DNA from: Bradyrhizobium algeriense
Lineage (GTDB): Bacteria > Pseudomonadota > Alphaproteobacteria > Rhizobiales > Xanthobacteraceae
DNA: 64,000 bases
Reading direction: 5' to 3'
NCBI RefSeq assembly: GCF_036924595.1
Contig: NZ_JAZHRV010000001.1
Span: forward strand, 2,418,001-2,482,000
A model generated the notes under the pieces. It saw nothing but the letters and a program-made list of their open reading frames with translations. It had not been told where the DNA came from and did not search any database. A program made the translations under genes and the position numbers. Positions 42,851 to 50,727 of the stretch are shown here, in pieces. Each line of letters begins with the position of its first letter. Within the stretch, counting starts at the first letter, position 1.

Positions 42851-44224
42851 ATGTCTGCGCGTATCCTCGTCGTCGATGACGTCCCAGCGAACGTCAAGTT
42901 GCTGGAAGCCCGTCTGTCGGCCGAATATTTCGACGTGTTGACGGCATCCAATGGTGCCGAGGCGCTCGATCTCTGTTCGCGTTCCGAATGCGACATCATC
43001 CTGCTCGACGTCATGATGCCCGACATGGACGGTTTTGAGGTCTGCCGGCGGCTGAAGTCCAACCCGGCCACCCATTACATTCCCGTCGTGATCGTCACCG
43101 CGCTGGACAGTCCGTCCGATCGCGTGCGCGGGCTGGAAGCCGGCGCCGACGATTTTCTCACCAAGCCGGTGTCCGACATCGTCCTGATCGCGCGCGTCCG
43201 GTCGCTGACGCGGCTGAAGATGATGACCGACGAACTGCGGATGCGCGCCATCACCTCGCTCGAGATCGGCATGGAGGCGCCCGAGCGTAGCGCGATCGCC
43301 GACAAGGGCGTCGGCGGGCGGATCCTGCTGGTCGACGACCGGCCATCGTCCTATGAGCGGCTGGCGCCGATCCTTTCTGCCGAGCACACCGTCGACGTCG
43401 AAATCAATCCGGCGGAAGCGCTGTTTCACGCCGCCGAGGGTAATTACGATTTGCTGATCGTTTCGCTCGGCCTTGAAAATTACGATGGCCTGCGGCTGTG
43501 CAGCCAGGCGCGCTCGCTGGAGCGCACCCGCCAGTTGCCGATCCTCGCCATCTCCGATGCCGACAACAATGCGCGGCTGCTGCGCGGGCTCGAAATCGGC
43601 GTCAACGATTATCTCCTGCGTCCCGTCGACAAGAACGAATTGCTGGCGCGGGCGCGCACCCAGATCCGCAAGCGGCGCTATACCGACCATCTGCGCGACA
43701 ACGTGCAGAACTCGATCGAAATGGCGATCACCGACGCGCTGACCGGCCTGCATAACCGCCGCTATATGGAAACTCATCTGGCGACGCTGGCCGAGCAGGC
43801 CTCGAGCCGCGGCAAGCCGCTCGCGCTGATGATCCTCGACATCGACTTTTTCAAATCCATCAACGACACTTATGGCCACGACGCCGGCGACGACGTGCTG
43901 CGCGAATTCGCGGTGCGCATCCGCAAATCGATCCGCGGCATCGATCTCGCCTGCCGCTACGGCGGCGAGGAATTCGTGATCGTGATGCCGGAAACCGACC
44001 TGACCGTCGCCGGCATGGTCGCCGAGCGCCTGCGCCGCTCGATCGCCGGCGAAACCTTTGCGGTCAACAAGGGCACCAAGCGGATCGACGTCACGATTTC
44101 AATCGGACTGGCGACGCTGGACCACAAGGGCGAGCCGGTCGCCGACGTGCTCAAGCGCGCCGACATGGCGCTGTATCAGGCCAAGCACGACGGGCGGAAC
44201 AGGGTGGTTTCGACGGCGGCGTGA
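42851..44224 (+). CDS. pleD: PleD diguanylate cyclase response regulator
   Basis: 457 residues: REC1 (1-120), degenerate REC2 (about 150-270), GGDEF domain (about 285-457). REC1 has D53 in I-I-L-L-D-V-M-M-P, and the motif V-D-D at 8-10. REC2 lacks a phospho-acceptor Asp (L-L-I-V-S-L-G), as in other PleD adaptors. The active site is G371-G-E-E-F, as in Caulobacter PleD, and R362-G-I-D365 is the inhibitory I-site. Phosphorylation of REC1 should drive dimerisation and c-di-GMP synthesis. The gene ends 3 nt before a 30-bp palindrome, and the opposite-strand hydrolase overlaps its last 74 bp. Confidence 0.96.
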   Translation: MSARILVVDDVPANVKLLEARLSAEYFDVLTASNGAEALDLCSRSECDIILLDVMMPDMDGFEVCRRLKSNPATHYIPVVIVTALDSPSDRVRGLEAGADDFLTKPVSDIVLIARVRSLTRLKMMTDELRMRAITSLEIGMEAPERSAIADKGVGGRILLVDDRPSSYERLAPILSAEHTVDVEINPAEALFHAAEGNYDLLIVSLGLENYDGLRLCSQARSLERTRQLPILAISDADNNARLLRGLEIGVNDYLLRPVDKNELLARARTQIRKRRYTDHLRDNVQNSIEMAITDALTGLHNRRYMETHLATLAEQASSRGKPLALMILDIDFFKSINDTYGHDAGDDVLREFAVRIRKSIRGIDLACRYGGEEFVIVMPETDLTVAGMVAERLRRSIAGETFAVNKGTKRIDVTISIGLATLDHKGEPVADVLKRADMALYQAKHDGRNRVVSTAA

Positions 44225-45494
44225 TTGTCGTCCCTGCGAACGTTCGCAGGGACGACGATCGATAGATTTCAAGCCACAACCTCGGCGCCTTGCTTCCTTG
44301 CTTCACCGCCTCATACGCCAGCCGCTTGAACTCGAACGCGAACGGATGCACGAACGCCATCTGGCGCTGCGCCATCATGACGCCGGCCAGGTTGTGCTTC
44401 GGCGAGATCCACCATTGGGTGCCGGCGACGCCGCCCCAATAGAGCTCGCCTGCCGCGTCGGGATGATCGAACGGCGTCGGCTTCACGATCAGGCCGCCGG
44501 CCAGGGTAAACGCCTTGCCGGGCTGTTCGCCCATCGTGGCAAAGCGGATCCACTGCCCTTTGGGCAGCTGGTTGGTCATCATCTGCGCAATCGTCTCCGG
44601 CTTGAGCAGCGTCGGGCCGCCGGGCAGCAGGCTTCGGATCAGCGCCACCATGTCATGCAGCGTCGAAACCAGGCCACCGCCGCCGCTGAGCCGCGCGATC
44701 GGGCGCAGATAGGCGCCGGGGAAGGGCGAGTTGTCGGTTCGGGTCAATCCCGGTTTCATCGGCTCCATCAGGTCCGCACCGGCATAATAGGCAACGAGCC
44801 GTCCTTGATCCTTTTCCGGCACGACGAAGCCGGTATCGACCATGCCGAGCGGATCGAGAATCCGCAGCTTGATGAACTTGTCAAAACTCTGGCCGCTGAT
44901 GACTTCGATCAGCCGCCCCAGCACATCGGTCGCAAGCGAATATTCCCACGAGGTGCCCGGCTGATAGATCAGCGGCAGGCCGGCCAGCACGTCCACCATG
45001 TCGGCCAGCGTCGTCATGGGATTGTGGACGCCACGCTCGTTAAGCGCCTTGTAGATGGCAGTGCCGGGATCGAAAAAGCCGTAGCTCAGGCCGGAGCTGT
45101 GGCTGAGCAACTGGCGGATGGTGATCGAGCTCTTGGTGGGCTCGGTATCATCAAGCGAGGTAGCGCCGGGCCGCAGCACCTTGCGATTTCCGAGCTGCGG
45201 AATAAATTTCTCGATTCCGTCGTCGAGTCCCAATTTACCTTCCTCGAACAGCAGCAGCACGGCGCAAGAGGTGATCAGTTTGGTGTTGGAGAAAACGCGA
45301 AAGATGTGATCGGTGCGGAGCGGCGTCTGCGCTTCCTTGTCGGCCCATCCGACGCAATTCACGTCGACGAGGTCGCGCCCGACCATGACCGCCCAGGAAA
45401 TGCCTGACAGCAGGTTGTTGTCGACATAGCGCTGCATCGCCGCGCGTGCCGGTTTGAAATCGTAACCGTTGGCGGTCACTTTCAGGTCTTCCAT
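44151..45494 (-). CDS. Serine hydrolase of the class C beta-lactamase fold, with extended C-terminus
   Basis: 447 residues from ATG 45494, which has AAGGGAGCGACC just upstream. The S-x-x-K motif is S-N-T-K-L-I near residue 70, the Tyr motif is probably in W-E-Y-S-L near 185, and a C-terminal H/K-x-G equivalent is not obvious (W-G-G-V-A-G-T is the likely site). No signal peptide is visible, so this is an esterase/transpeptidase-like enzyme rather than a resistance enzyme. Homologous sequence ends at A-Y-E-A-V-K-Q near residue 400. About 45 further residues are translated from a palindromic repeat and from antisense of pleD, so the natural stop has been lost. Confidence 0.85.
   Translation of the reverse strand: MEDLKVTANGYDFKPARAAMQRYVDNNLLSGISWAVMVGRDLVDVNCVGWADKEAQTPLRTDHIFRVFSNTKLITSCAVLLLFEEGKLGLDDGIEKFIPQLGNRKVLRPGATSLDDTEPTKSSITIRQLLSHSSGLSYGFFDPGTAIYKALNERGVHNPMTTLADMVDVLAGLPLIYQPGTSWEYSLATDVLGRLIEVISGQSFDKFIKLRILDPLGMVDTGFVVPEKDQGRLVAYYAGADLMEPMKPGLTRTDNSPFPGAYLRPIARLSGGGGLVSTLHDMVALIRSLLPGGPTLLKPETIAQMMTNQLPKGQWIRFATMGEQPGKAFTLAGGLIVKPTPFDHPDAAGELYWGGVAGTQWWISPKHNLAGVMMAQRQMAFVHPFAFEFKRLAYEAVKQGSKAPRLWLEIYRSSSLRTFAGTTITPPSKPPCSARRAWPDTAPCRRA
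44227..44256. repeat. 30-bp perfect palindrome after pleD
   Basis: The arms GTCGTCCCTGCGAAC (44227-44241) and GTTCGCAGGGACGAC (44242-44256) are perfectly complementary with no spacer. It begins 3 nt after the pleD stop codon and lies inside the 3' extension of the serine-hydrolase gene. Such sequence would form a hairpin in either transcript. It resembles a widespread Bradyrhizobium palindrome as I recall it. Confidence 0.8.
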
Positions 45495-45634
45495 GGTCGC
45501 TCCCTTTTTCCGCAGCCAGATTTTGCACGGCTTAGCCGGCATCTCGCCGGACGGAATACTTCGCTTTTTGGATTGAACTCGCGGTCAACGCTAACAGCTA
45601 AAGACGGCTTCAGGAAGCGGGCGGGGCGGTGATC

Positions 45635-46243
45635 TCAAGTAACTCGCTTCTTCGAGCGTTGTGGCTTCGTTGCGGCGCTGCTTTCACCGACCTTCACCCC
45701 CGCATTCCTCAGGAGTACCGTTGCGGCTTCCTTTGCCGCCCGCGCCATCGCCGGGTCGTTGCGGACGAGGTCCTGCGCGATCGAACCGTCGACCAGCAAG
45801 GCGAGCTGCGTCGCCAAAGCTTCTGCATCCGCGACGCCGAGCTGCACCAACAGGTCGCGAAACCATAGCCGGCGGCTTTCCTTGAACGCGACAGCAACCT
45901 TTCGGACCGACCGGTCTTCGCCGAGTTCGGCAACCGCATTGACAAAGGGGCAGCCGCGAAAATCCTTCGCCGAAAAACGTCGCTCCAGCGAATCGAAAGT
46001 GCCGAGAATCTGCTCGACCGGCGACTTGTCGGAAGGCCGCGGGGCCACGAAACGCCGCGCCAGGTAGGCCGCGATCAACGCGTCCTTGGACGGAAAATGA
46101 TTGTAGAGCGTGCGCTTGCTGATGCCGATTTCGGCGGCGATGGTGTCGACGCCGACCGCGCGAATTCCCTGCAGATAGAACAGCCTATCCGCGGTTTCCA
46201 GAATCCGGTCCTTCATGTCGGGTTTGGCGGGCAGAGTAGCCAT
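45635..46243 (-). CDS. TetR family transcriptional regulator
   Basis: 202 residues. The N-terminal HTH (about 10-57) reads R-I-L-E-T-A-D-R-L-F then I-G-I-S-K-R-T-L-Y-N-H-F-P-S-K-D-A-L, the TetR signature. The C-terminal ligand-binding domain contains C-P-F-V-N-A-V-A-E-L, the feature of a TetR_C-type subfamily. It is divergent from an MFS transporter and a perfect 22-bp dyad stands between them, so autoregulation and repression of the pump are likely. The inducer is unknown. Confidence 0.94.
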   Translation of the reverse strand: MATLPAKPDMKDRILETADRLFYLQGIRAVGVDTIAAEIGISKRTLYNHFPSKDALIAAYLARRFVAPRPSDKSPVEQILGTFDSLERRFSAKDFRGCPFVNAVAELGEDRSVRKVAVAFKESRRLWFRDLLVQLGVADAEALATQLALLVDGSIAQDLVRNDPAMARAAKEAATVLLRNAGVKVGESSAATKPQRSKKRVT

Positions 46244-46292
46244 GCGAATGCGCGGGTCACCTTAGCTTGACAGCGGGGCCTCCTTATAGCCT

Positions 46293-46314
46293 AGGTACAC
46301 AGGTCTGTGTACCT
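46293..46314. promoter_or_regulatory. TetR operator between regulator and MFS gene
   Basis: Arms AGGTACACAG (46293-46302) and CTGTGTACCT (46305-46314) are perfect complements around a 2-nt GT spacer, the size and symmetry of TetR-family operators. It lies 50 bp from the regulator start and 63 bp before the MFS start. Confidence 0.85.
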
Positions 46315-46376
46315 ATTTCAGATATCAATTGCGGGACGCGGCATTCGAATCGCGGCCGATCGGGAGAATAAAAACA

Positions 46377-47609
46377 ATGGCTCTGCTGCAAGTCCTGCGG
46401 CCCACGCTTCCCATCCTGATCGGCGCCTCCGTCATGCTCACGCTCAGCATGGGCCTGCGGCAATCGCTCGGCCTTTTCATGCAGCCGCTGACGCAGGACA
46501 TCCGGATTTCAGTGTCCGATTTCACGCTGGCGCTCGCGGTGCAAAATCTTGCCTGGGGATTTTTGCAGCCGTTCGCCGGCGCGCTGACGGTGCGCTACGG
46601 TTTTCGGGCCATCATGGTGGCAGGCGCGCTGCTCTATGTCGCCGGCCTTGCGTTGATGGCGGGCGCGAACGGTTTTCTCAGCGTCATGATCGGCGGCGGC
46701 ATTTTGATCGGCACCTCGCTCGCCTGTACCGCGGCGGCCATTGCGATGTCGGTAGCCGCCCGCGCCGTGCCGGCGACGGTGCGCTCGACGGTGCTCGGCC
46801 TGGTGTCGGGCGCGGGATCGCTCGGCGCGCTGCTGTCGGCGCCGATTGGGCAGATGCTCAATGAAGGGTACGGCTGGCGAATGGGGCTCGCAGGCTTTGT
46901 GGTGCTCTCGCTCCTGATGATTCCGGCCGCCTTGTACGCGGGCAGGGTGGACAAGATTCCGCTGCCCAAGCCTGCTGACGACGAAATCGGCAACTCTTCG
47001 GCCAGCGTCGCCACCAGGATAGCGTTCTCCAACGTCTCCTTCGTGGTGATGACCGGCGCCTATTTCGTCTGCGGCATGCAGCTCGTATTTCTCACCACGC
47101 ATCTGCCGTCATATCTGGCGATCTGCGGCATGGACCCGATGCTGAGCGCGCAGACGCTCGGCATGATCGGCGGCTTCAACGTGCTCGGCAGCATCTTCTT
47201 TGGCTGGGCCGGCGAGCGCTGGAACAAGCTCGCGTTGCTCGGCGGCATCTACATCTTCCGCTCGATTGCGCTCGCCTGGTACTTCACGCTGCCGCCGACG
47301 CCGGCGACCACGCTCTTGTTCGGCGCCATCATGGGCTTTCTGTGGATGGGCGTCGGCCCGCTGGTCGCGGGCGCGGTCGCCGAGATGTTCGGCCTGAAAT
47401 GGCAGGCGATGATCCAGGGGCTCGCCTTCATGAGCCACCAGGTCGGCAGCTTCCTCGGCGCCTTCGGAGGCGGAGTGCTGTACGACGCGCTCGGCTCCTA
47501 CACCATGGCGTGGCGGATCGGCGTAGCTCTCGGGCTGGCCGGCGGCATCATCCAGGTCGCGTTCGCGCTGATCCGGCCGAGCGGGCCGCCACAGATGCAG
47601 ACGGCGTAA
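46377..47609 (+). CDS. MFS transporter
   Basis: 410 residues with about 12 hydrophobic segments and a larger loop in the centre (about 205-225), the major facilitator layout. The ATG at 46377 has CGGGAGA upstream and begins directly with the first helix. Family motif A-type residues are weak, but L-V-S-G-A-G-S-L-G-A-L-L-S-A-P lies in helix 5. It is controlled, by position, by the divergent TetR. In sequence it resembles the oxalate/formate or monocarboxylate-like MFS group; the substrate is unknown. Confidence 0.9.
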   Translation: MALLQVLRPTLPILIGASVMLTLSMGLRQSLGLFMQPLTQDIRISVSDFTLALAVQNLAWGFLQPFAGALTVRYGFRAIMVAGALLYVAGLALMAGANGFLSVMIGGGILIGTSLACTAAAIAMSVAARAVPATVRSTVLGLVSGAGSLGALLSAPIGQMLNEGYGWRMGLAGFVVLSLLMIPAALYAGRVDKIPLPKPADDEIGNSSASVATRIAFSNVSFVVMTGAYFVCGMQLVFLTTHLPSYLAICGMDPMLSAQTLGMIGGFNVLGSIFFGWAGERWNKLALLGGIYIFRSIALAWYFTLPPTPATTLLFGAIMGFLWMGVGPLVAGAVAEMFGLKWQAMIQGLAFMSHQVGSFLGAFGGGVLYDALGSYTMAWRIGVALGLAGGIIQVAFALIRPSGPPQMQTA

Positions 47610-47617
47610 GAATCAAA

Positions 47618-47639
47618 ACGGGGCCCGAAAGGGCCCCGT
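47618..47639 (-). terminator. Intrinsic terminator between the MFS gene and rpmG
   Basis: Arms ACGGGGCCC (47618-47626) and GGGCCCCGT (47631-47639) with a GAAA loop. On the minus strand the stem is followed by TTTTGATT, so it terminates rpmG transcription. On the plus strand, 8 bp after the MFS stop, there is no T run but the stem may still act. Confidence 0.85.
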
Positions 47640-47667
47640 CAAAATCCGTCGGCGATGAGCCTACGAA

Positions 47668-47835
47668 TTACTTGATCTTCGATTCCTTGAACTCGACGTG
47701 CTTGCGCGCGACCGGGTCGTACTTCTTCTTGACCAGCTTGTCGGTCATGGTGCGCGAATTCTTCTTGGCGACGTAATAGAAGCCGGTATCCGCCGTGGAA
47801 ACGAGCTTGACCTTGATGGTGACCGCTTTGGCCAT
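47668..47835 (-). CDS. rpmG: 50S ribosomal protein L33
   Basis: 55 residues, the whole L33 protein: [42 protein letters not shown]. The Cys pairs of zinc-binding L33 forms are absent, so this is the zinc-independent type. Alphaproteobacteria often have rpmG close to divK/pleD, as here, with a regulator and pump inserted between. Confidence 0.97.
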   Translation of the reverse strand: MAKAVTIKVKLVSTADTGFYYVAKKNSRTMTDKLVKKKYDPVARKHVEFKESKIK

Positions 47836-47958
47836 GTTCAGAACCTCAAATAGGGGATATCGGGCGCTGGCCAAATCGGCCTGCATTTGCGCGCAACCTA
47901 GCTTCTGATCGCCCAAAGTCAAGGTTTTCGGGGCAAAAACCGGCCAGATTTAGCGGGA

Positions 47959-49284
47959 TTAACCCTCAAAGAACCGGTTTTTCGGCCTCGGCAGCCCCAA
48001 ATTCTCCCGCAACGTCCGGCCCTCATACTCGGTGCGGAAAATCCCGCGCCTTTGCAGTTCCGGAACCACCTTGTCGACGAAATCGTCGAGGCCTGCCGGG
48101 AGGAACGGGAACATGATGTTGAAGCCGTCGCTGCCGCGGCTCATCAGCCATTCCTCCATCTGGTCGGCGATGGTTTGCGGCGTGCCGACGAACGATAGCC
48201 CGCCATAGCCGCCGACGCGCTGGGCAAGCTGGCGCACCGTGAGCTTGTCGCGCGCGGCGACGTCGACCAGGCGCTGGCGGCCGCTCTTGCTCGCATTGGT
48301 TTCGGGGATCGGCGGCAACTGGCCGTCGGGATCGAAGCCGGAGGCGTCAGTGCCGAGCTGCACCGAGAGCGAGGCGATGGCGCTGTCGTAATGCACCATG
48401 CTGTCGAGTTTTGCCCTTTTCTCTTTGGCTTCGTCGACGCTGTCGCCGACCACCACGAAGGCGCCGGGCAGGATCTTCAGGTGTTCGGGGTTGCGGCCGA
48501 TCTTCTCCATGCGGCCCTTGATATCGGCATAAAGTTTTTGGCCGTCGGCGAGAGGGCCGCCGCCGGTGAAGACGGCTTCCGCCGTCTCCGCCGCGAGTTG
48601 CCTGCCGTCTTCGGAGGCGCCGGCCTGCACGATCAGCGGCCAGCCCTGGACAGGGCGGGCGATGTTGAGCGGCCCGCGCACCGAGAGATATTTTCCCTTG
48701 TGATTGAGCACGTGCATTTTCGCCGGGTCGAAATAAAGCCCCGCCTCGACGTCGCGCACGAAGGCGTCGTCGGCAAATGAGTCCCAGAGGCCGGTGACCA
48801 CGTCGTAGAACTCGCGCGCCCGCTTGTAGCGCTCGGCGTGCTCCATATGGTCGTCGAGCCCGAAATTGAGCGCGGCGTCCGGATTGGAGGTGGTGACGAT
48901 ATTCCAGCCCGCGCGCCCGCCCGAGATGTGGTCGAGCGAAGCAAAACGCCGGGCGACGTGATAGGGCTCGTCGAACGTCGTCGATCCCGTCGCAATCAGG
49001 CCGATATGTTCGGTGGCGCCGGCCAGCGCCGACAGCAGCGTGAACGGCTCGAACGAGGTCACGGTGTGGCTGCGCTTGAGCGCATTGACCGGCATGTTCA
49101 GCACCGCGAGATGGTCCGCCATGAAGAAGGCGTCGAACTTGCCGGCCTCCAGCTTCTGGATCAGTTGCTTGATGCGCGCGAAATTGAAATTGGCATCGGG
49201 CCAGGCGCCGGGATAGCGCCACGCGCCGGTGTGGATGGAGACCGGCCGCATGAACGCGCCGAGCTTGAGTTGCCGCTGTGCCAT
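47959..49284 (-). CDS. LLM-class flavin-dependent monooxygenase (NtaA/SnaA/DszA type)
   Basis: 441 residues, TIM-barrel luciferase-like fold using reduced FMN supplied by a separate reductase. The group start is R-Q-L-K-L-G-A-F-M-R-P, then H-T-G-A-W-R-Y-P, F-D-A-F-F-M-A-D-H-L, and S-G-G-R-A-G-W-N-I-V-T-T and G-W-P-L-I-V-Q-A-G-A-S-E-D-G-R. It belongs to the family of NTA, EDTA and sulfur-compound monooxygenases. No flavin reductase adjoins. The 230 bp upstream hold a 31-bp inverted repeat and no gene. The substrate is unknown. Confidence 0.92.
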   Translation of the reverse strand: MAQRQLKLGAFMRPVSIHTGAWRYPGAWPDANFNFARIKQLIQKLEAGKFDAFFMADHLAVLNMPVNALKRSHTVTSFEPFTLLSALAGATEHIGLIATGSTTFDEPYHVARRFASLDHISGGRAGWNIVTTSNPDAALNFGLDDHMEHAERYKRAREFYDVVTGLWDSFADDAFVRDVEAGLYFDPAKMHVLNHKGKYLSVRGPLNIARPVQGWPLIVQAGASEDGRQLAAETAEAVFTGGGPLADGQKLYADIKGRMEKIGRNPEHLKILPGAFVVVGDSVDEAKEKRAKLDSMVHYDSAIASLSVQLGTDASGFDPDGQLPPIPETNASKSGRQRLVDVAARDKLTVRQLAQRVGGYGGLSFVGTPQTIADQMEEWLMSRGSDGFNIMFPFLPAGLDDFVDKVVPELQRRGIFRTEYEGRTLRENLGLPRPKNRFFEG

Positions 49285-49415
49285 TGCCCGATCCGTAGCT
49301 GTTGTTGTTGTTGGGGAAGAGATAGGGAGGCGATCAGGGCAGCGCCATCAAGTCAGCGTGAGAAGGATTTTGCAATTTAGGGGACTGGGGGAGGATATTT
49401 GCCGTGACGCCAGTA

Positions 49416-49495
49416 CCGTCATTGCGAGCGCAGCGAAGCAATCCATGCCTCCGCCCGGGGATAGATGGATTGCTTCGCTGCGCTCGCAATGACGG
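49416..49495. repeat. Perfect 31-bp inverted repeat between the monooxygenase and NUDIX genes
   Basis: The left arm at 49416-49446 begins CCGTCATTGCGAGCGCAGCG and the right arm at 49465-49495 is its exact reverse complement, ending GCTCGCAATGACGG, with an 18-nt spacer. I recognise the sense motif CGTCATTGCGAGCG as a highly dispersed element in alphaproteobacterial genomes. It stands 20 bp before the stop of the NUDIX gene. Cruciform or hairpin formation is expected. Confidence 0.9.
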
Positions 49496-49514
49496 GGAGG
49501 GAGCGAAGGCTAGG

Positions 49515-50252
49515 CTACGCCCCCAGCACGTCCTTCTGCATCTTGCCGCCGTAGAAATGAAAGAACGGCACCGGTGCATCGTGGCGCAGCGGACCGGTGG
49601 CGAGGCGGCGGTCGAGTTCGGCGAGCACGTTCTTGGTCATGGCATGCGCATCGGCGAGCGGCTGCGAGCCAATCTCGACCCACACCAGTTCGACGAGTTC
49701 GGCATCGGCGTGGATCACGCCTTCGACCCGATGGGCAATGGCCGAAGCATCAGCAGTGAAGAAGCGTGTGTCGAAACGGCGGACGCGGCCGGGCGGGGTG
49801 ATGGCGCGCGCGATCAGAAACAGGCCGGATGGATCGGGCAGCAGGCCCGCTTCCGTGAACGGCTTCCAGGCACCTTCGAGTTTTACGGGTTTTTCAACCT
49901 TGCGGCCGAGGCAGAGACCGGTTTCCTCGCAGGCTTCGCGGATCGCGGCAACCGCGAGCGCACGCGCGCGGGAAGGTGCGATCTTCGGGCTACCCTTGAG
50001 CAGGTTGGTTTCGAGTTCTCCGGAAATCGGCGCGGCAACAGGAATGCGATTGTCCGACTTGTCGACGCGGCCGCCGGGAAAAACATATTTGCCCGGCATG
50101 AACACCACCTTGTCGTGGCGCTTGCCGACCAGAACCTTCGGCTTGTCGCCGGAGCGATCGATCAGGATCAGCGTGGCTGCATCCTTGGGCCGGAAATAGG
50201 GATGGTGATCGGCTTCTTTTCCTTCTTGTACGGCGGTCGCGGCGTCGTTCAT
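49515..50252 (-). CDS. NUDIX hydrolase
   Basis: 245 residues. The Nudix box (G-x5-E-x7-REUxEExGU) is recognisable although broken by an insertion: G-G-R-V-D near residue 60, and A-A-I-R-E-A-C-E-E-T-G-L at about 103-114. The insert between them is long, as in the subgroup with extended N-terminal part. The substrate is a nucleoside diphosphate linked to a group; it is not predictable. Probably cotranscribed with topA, rnr and DUF983 on the minus strand. Confidence 0.88.
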   Translation of the reverse strand: MNDAATAVQEGKEADHHPYFRPKDAATLILIDRSGDKPKVLVGKRHDKVVFMPGKYVFPGGRVDKSDNRIPVAAPISGELETNLLKGSPKIAPSRARALAVAAIREACEETGLCLGRKVEKPVKLEGAWKPFTEAGLLPDPSGLFLIARAITPPGRVRRFDTRFFTADASAIAHRVEGVIHADAELVELVWVEIGSQPLADAHAMTKNVLAELDRRLATGPLRHDAPVPFFHFYGGKMQKDVLGA

Positions 50253-50292
50253 CCCATCCCCATTTTTGGTGCTCTTGTTGTGCCCGCTTTAG

Positions 50293-50727
50293 CTAGACCG
50301 GCGGAATGTCGCCAGGGGCATTCTCGTCAAAGCCATGCATGCGTAATGCCCACTGGAAGCCGACCACCGCGCCCTTGATCGGCTGCAACAATAGCAGCGA
50401 TGAAATGAAGGTGAGCGGCAGGTAGATCGCCAGTTGCAGCCACACCGCGGGCGAGTAATTGGTTTCGATCCACAGCGCCGCCGGTACCACGATGTGGCCG
50501 ACGACGACGATCACGAGATAGGCCGGCAAATCGTCGGCCCGATGCGGGGTGAAATCGAGCCCGCATTTCGAGCAATTGTTGGCGGTCTTCAGGAAAGCGC
50601 GAAACATCTTGCCTTCGCCGCAGCGCGGGCAGCGGCAACGAAAACCGCGCTTCATCGCAGCCCACAGATCGCGCTTCTCGGCGTGTCCGGTATCCCGGGT
50701 CCATGTCGCAGGACTTACCGTTTCCAT
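50293..50727 (-). CDS. DUF983 family membrane protein
   Basis: 144 residues. It has a zinc-ribbon-like N-terminus, C-R-C-P-R-C-G-E-G-K and C-S-K-C-G-L-D-F, two membrane helices (about 72-92 and 98-120), and D-D-L-P-A-Y-L as the family signature. No function is established. It overlaps the end of rnr by 13 bp, so it belongs to the topA-rnr operon. Confidence 0.9.
   Translation of the reverse strand: METVSPATWTRDTGHAEKRDLWAAMKRGFRCRCPRCGEGKMFRAFLKTANNCSKCGLDFTPHRADDLPAYLVIVVVGHIVVPAALWIETNYSPAVWLQLAIYLPLTFISSLLLLQPIKGAVVGFQWALRMHGFDENAPGDIPPV

Noticed and set aside
42311..43879. Long minus-strand frame opposite divK-pleD (522 codons)
   Set aside because: Antisense to unmistakable DivK and PleD; no family features.
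44151..45494. Beta-lactam resistance gene
   Set aside because: No signal peptide and the third motif is not a clear KTG; better read as a beta-lactamase-fold esterase or transferase.
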